IMG/VR virus record: IMGVR_UViG_3300046507_000315
Span: 1 to 40,062 of that record
DNA: 40,062 nt
Strand: one strand, 5' to 3'
Origin: a virus
This document shows positions 37,817-40,062 of the stretch, piece after piece (the stretch's first letter is position 1; the number at the start of each line of letters is the position of its first letter). The notes under the pieces were generated by a model. It ran no database searches, was not told the origin of the DNA, and saw only the letters and a list, made by a program, of their open reading frames with translations. Made by a program: the position numbers and the translations under genes.

Positions 37817-38101
37817 ATGAAAAGCATGAAGCCTCAGGCCAACGTGCCCAACCTCGACGCCGAGGAAGGCGATGCACTCATGGCTTTTTGGGCGCGGCAT
37901 CAGCGCGGCCGACACGCCAAGGTGCTGTTTCCCGAGGGCGGCCGTGGCACGGTCAGCGCGACCGCCGCTCTGGCCAACTACGCCAGCAACAAAGCGACGG
38001 CCATTAGCTGCCGCGAGCGCGGTGACATTCTGGCCGCGCAGTTGTATGAGGGTATCGCTGACCGTATCTATGCCAGCCTGCCCGACTTCGCACGCTGGTA
38101 A
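37817..38101 (+). CDS. Small early protein of unknown function (94 aa)
   Basis: The ATG at 37817 is chosen because CACTTGTTAGGAGAAACCCC lies directly upstream. The longer frame from 37799 starts inside that site. The sequence DAEEGDALMAFWARHQRGRHAKVLFPEG, then TVSATAALANYASNKATAISCRERGDILAAQLYEGIADRIYASLPDFARW looks like a compact helical protein. The closing YE-x-x-x-D-x-IY-x-x-LP-x-x-ARW pattern is one I associate with small phage proteins. Function is unknown. Confidence 0.75.
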   Translation: MKSMKPQANVPNLDAEEGDALMAFWARHQRGRHAKVLFPEGGRGTVSATAALANYASNKATAISCRERGDILAAQLYEGIADRIYASLPDFARW

Positions 38102-38114
38102 CGCAATCGGGGTG

Positions 38115-38219
38115 ATGATGCCGATGCGTACGCACGGTCGGGCTGAACCGAAGCCGACGCCGCCGAGCACGCTGTGGGCTCGCGCCCCGCTCGCTGTGCC
38201 GCAGGCCGAAGCCGCCTAA
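38115..38219 (+). CDS. Possible very small protein (34 aa)
   Basis: A short frame starts at an ATG 14 nt after the preceding stop and ends at the edge of the fifth 28-nt element. It is Pro/Arg/Ala-rich (RAEPKPTPPSTLWARAPLAVPQAEAA). The ribosome-binding site is weak (CGGGG, 3 nt away). It may be a real leader-type peptide or a chance frame. Confidence 0.3.
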   Translation: MMPMRTHGRAEPKPTPPSTLWARAPLAVPQAEAA

Positions 38220-38246
38220 ACTTCTGGTTGCAACAACCAACTGTCC
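38219..38246 (+). repeat. 28-nt intergenic element, copy 5
   Basis: AACTTCTGGTTGCAACAACC followed by AACTGTCC. It is followed at once by the AT-rich hairpin at 38247-38278 and then by the gene at 38307. Confidence 0.75.
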
Positions 38247-38278
38247 ATCCATACGTATATACATATATGCGTATGGAT
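38247..38278. repeat. AT-rich hairpin upstream of an early gene
   Basis: Perfect 9-bp arms ATCCATACG (38247-38255) and CGTATGGAT (38270-38278) surround a tatatacatatatg loop. It is related to the hairpins at 26489-26520 and 31216-31239. Confidence 0.7.
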
Positions 38279-38306
38279 AAGCCAACATAAAGCCGTGAGG
38301 ATGACC

Positions 38307-38549
38307 ATGTTTAAAGTTAATATTGCGAAGTGGCTGGCGAAAGAAATCCACTCGACCGAGCTCGAACTGCTGCGCGCCGAAGATGATCTGGCAAGCGCCA
38401 AGCTGCGCGTCGCTGCACTGCAGGAGCGTGTCGTGCGTTTGAAGGGCAAGGCAGTGGCGCCGGCCGCGCCCGTTGTCTCGCCGGCAGTGGCGGCGTACGA
38501 CCGTGCTCGCATGGCCTTTAACCAGTCGTTTCAGGCGGTGACGGAATGA
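38307..38549 (+). CDS. Small coiled-coil protein (80 aa)
   Basis: The ATG at 38307 has GTGAGG six nt upstream; in-frame ATGs at 38295 and 38301 are possible but placed worse. An N-terminal coiled coil (KWLAKEIHSTELELLRAEDDLASAKLRVAALQERVVRLKG) is followed by an Ala/Pro linker and a short helix (AAYDRARMAFNQSFQAV). It overlaps the next gene by ATGA. No family is recognised; a small oligomer is likely. Confidence 0.75.
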   Translation: MFKVNIAKWLAKEIHSTELELLRAEDDLASAKLRVAALQERVVRLKGKAVAPAAPVVSPAVAAYDRARMAFNQSFQAVTE

Positions 38550-38692
38550 CCGACCCGCACAACAACGATCTGCTCAAGCGCTGCCCGAAGCAGGCGCCCA
38601 CGTGGAAGGTGTTCGGGCTCATCACGCTTGGCTGGGCCGCGGCGATCGCGCTGGCCACGATGGGTTCGGTTTCGTTTCTCTCCGTCAACTAA
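38546..38692 (+). CDS. Very small single-TM membrane protein (48 aa)
   Basis: The gene starts in an ATGA overlap with the coiled-coil gene and ends 11 nt before the next ATG. A polar N-terminus (TDPHNNDLLKRCPKQAPTW) leads to one strong transmembrane segment (about 21-46, VFGLITLGWAAAIALATMGSVSF). Translation coupling and the clear TM make it a believable gene. Function is unknown. Confidence 0.7.
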   Translation: MTDPHNNDLLKRCPKQAPTWKVFGLITLGWAAAIALATMGSVSFLSVN

Positions 38693-38703
38693 GGGGACTG
38701 GAC

Positions 38704-38964
38704 ATGCGGAAGGTCTATAGCTATCGCCTTGAGATGCGAGTCAAAGACCCGCGCCCGATGCGCGAGTACGACGAGCGTTACCAGTTCACACCCGAAGGCA
38801 AGGGCATCGCATGGTGCGTAGGCATCGCATGGCCTGCGATCGAAGACGGATTGATGGGCCGCGTGCCGAACAGCTTTGCTATCCACGCTGCGGCTGCGGC
38901 TGACAGGCTCATCGCGACCGTCATGCTCAACGTCCGTGCCGAGTGGGAGAAACGTCATGGTTGA
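38704..38964 (+). CDS. Small early protein of unknown function (86 aa)
   Basis: The ATG at 38704 has AAGGGGACTGG upstream; a longer frame from 38602 would overlap the TM gene. The sequence runs RKVYSYRLEMRVKDPRPMREYDERYQFTPEGKGIAWCVGIAW, then helical AIHAAAAADRLIATVMLNVRAEWEKRHG. It overlaps the next gene by 8 nt. A small alpha/beta domain is likely. Not recognised. Confidence 0.75.
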   Translation: MRKVYSYRLEMRVKDPRPMREYDERYQFTPEGKGIAWCVGIAWPAIEDGLMGRVPNSFAIHAAAAADRLIATVMLNVRAEWEKRHG

Positions 38965-39904
38965 AACTGAACAACGCGTTGCGCAGGAAAGCGAACTGAC
39001 CGACTGCCCCGGGTGCAGCGAGCGGCTGGCCGACTGCTGCTGCGACGAGCCGTGGCAAGGGCCGTTCAAGTTCTCGCAGTTGGGTGAGCGGGCACAGGAT
39101 CGCGCCGTTGACTGGATGTCGACGTGCAACTGCGAGAGCTTCGACCCGCTCGACTGCATGGACTACAACATGTCGATCATCCGGGGGATGGGCTTTGAGA
39201 TTGGCACGCGTCAGGTCAAGACAATGGGCCGCAAGTTTCGTGATGAGCCCGACATCGGATATTCGCTTGGCGACCATCGCGAGCACGTAGTCTTTCCTGC
39301 CAACTGGTCGGCCGAGAGACTGGACACGAACGCCGTGCTGTCCGAGGCGCCGATTGATCAGACGCTGATCGAGTTGTGCATTCGCCTGGCCAGTTTGCGC
39401 ATGCAGTATCCGACGAGCGAGGCGCACATTACTTTGAGCCGCTACGCCCATAGCGACACGATGAACGGCGAGTTCTGGCCGTACGGCAGCGCGAACGCAG
39501 GCATTGACGATGCGATCGATGGGCATGAGGAAGACGAAACGATCACTGCGATTGCTCGCGACACTGCAAGCTGGCTGCTTGCCCAGTTCCGTAGCGAGTG
39601 GGAGAACTGTTCTGACCGTGAGCGATGCGAGGAAGACATCGAGTCGGGCGAGCACCTGTTCGATAGCAACGGGGATCGCGCTCATCACCGGGACGACGCG
39701 GAAATTCCTGCCGCCGAGCGCAATCTGGAGCGTGACGCCGCACTGTTGCACGCTGTGCAGTTGCTTACTTCGTGCCGGCCGGATGACTGGCGCATGCTCA
39801 ATGCGTCGATCTTCCCGCGGCTAACCACGCGTGAGATACAGCGTGTGAGCAAGGGCATTGACTTCGTGTGTGGGCTGGTGCCCGAGCCGCCGAGGTACCC
39901 ATGA
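38957..39904 (+). CDS. Cys-rich phage protein (315 aa)
   Basis: The ATG at 38957 overlaps the previous gene by 8 nt. The N-terminus has a Cys cluster (CPGCSERLADCCCDEPW) and a second one (STCNCESFDPLDC). The middle carries motifs I associate with a recurrent phage family of unknown function: TMGRKFRDEPDIGYSLGDHREHVVFPANW, then ITLSRYAHSDTMNGEFW and ITAIARDTASWLLAQFRSEWE, comparable to the family's SGF-x-x-QGD...F, RY-H...M and late-helix blocks. In this copy the QGD segment is changed. The C-terminus is helical (LLHAVQLLTSCRPDDWRMLNASIFPRLTTREIQRVSKGIDFVCGLV). The role is unknown. Confidence 0.7.
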   Translation: MVETEQRVAQESELTDCPGCSERLADCCCDEPWQGPFKFSQLGERAQDRAVDWMSTCNCESFDPLDCMDYNMSIIRGMGFEIGTRQVKTMGRKFRDEPDIGYSLGDHREHVVFPANWSAERLDTNAVLSEAPIDQTLIELCIRLASLRMQYPTSEAHITLSRYAHSDTMNGEFWPYGSANAGIDDAIDGHEEDETITAIARDTASWLLAQFRSEWENCSDRERCEEDIESGEHLFDSNGDRAHHRDDAEIPAAERNLERDAALLHAVQLLTSCRPDDWRMLNASIFPRLTTREIQRVSKGIDFVCGLVPEPPRYP

Positions 39905-40062
39905 TTACTACGGTCACGCGCAAAATCTGGCGCAACTCGCACAAAGGCACGCCCAATGGCCCGTACTTTGACGCCGTGCATTTCGACGCGCGCAGTCAGG
40001 TGCACAGCGGCTTGATGCGTGCCAACGAAACGATCGGCTATCTCTGCGAATACGTGGAAGAC
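39901..40062 (+). CDS. 5' part of an early gene running off the right edge
   Basis: The frame starts at an ATG in an ATGA overlap with the Cys-rich gene and is open for exactly 54 codons to the last base (MITTVTRKIWRNSHKGTPNG...NETIGYLCEYVED). Joined to base 1 it continues in frame (RDKETNLPCPICNG...) to the stop at 609, giving a 256-residue protein whose zinc knuckle follows this segment. That join assumes a circular molecule. The N-terminal part resembles a small beta/alpha module and is not recognised. Confidence 0.75.
   Translation, partial: MITTVTRKIWRNSHKGTPNGPYFDAVHFDARSQVHSGLMRANETIGYLCEYVED

Noticed and set aside
34290-38246. CRISPR array from the repeated 28-nt element
   Set aside because: Only five copies, with irregular spacing of hundreds to thousands of nt and genes between them; no cas genes.

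Overview
The window reads as an essentially complete genome of a short-tailed (podovirus-type) bacteriophage that carries plasmid maintenance genes, i.e. a phage-plasmid. The high GC content, the protein style and the layout suggest a betaproteobacterial (Burkholderia/Ralstonia-type) host; that host call is inference. The reading frame that is open at the last base (from 39901) is exactly in register with the frame that is open at base 1 and runs to 609. Together with the complete set of packaging, capsid, tail, lysis, partition and replication genes, this suggests that the 40,062 bases are a circular or circularly permuted molecule cut inside one gene.

Layout. Two blocks diverge from about 34 kb and converge at about 2.5-2.8 kb. 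The minus-strand block (33.9 kb down to 2.76 kb) is the late region. In transcription order it holds the small terminase, a Tad2/DUF2829-like protein, a small protein, the large terminase, the portal with an overlapping small gene, a Pro/Ala-rich scaffold, an N4-gp56-type major capsid protein, a small head protein, a head-tail adaptor, a nozzle/beta-propeller protein, several structural proteins, three candidate ejection proteins (652, 320 and 2295 aa, the last with an HEXXH metalloprotease motif), small structural proteins, a beta-helix fibre, a frameshifted repeat protein, and a lysis cassette (one-TM protein, holin candidate, SAR-type GH24 endolysin, Rz with nested Rz1). There is no tape measure, sheath or tail-tube gene, which fits a short tail.

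The plus-strand block (34.4 kb to the end, then 1 to 2.5 kb) is early and maintenance: small unrecognised proteins, a zinc-ribbon DNA-binding protein, Cys-rich proteins, an XRE regulator, and a ParA - ribbon-helix-helix - winged-helix replication protein operon. Just downstream of the last gene lie four 17-bp palindromic repeats and DnaA boxes, a strong candidate plasmid-type origin. No integrase, DNA polymerase, RNA polymerase or protelomerase was found.

Non-coding structure is unusually rich at 34-38 kb. It includes a 28-nt repeated intergenic element (five copies), a long nested inverted repeat with a perfect 25-bp core, two copies of an 8-bp/13-nt/8-bp operator-like palindrome, two intrinsic terminators and a possible small RNA. 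A family of AT-rich hairpins recurs at gene junctions in both blocks.
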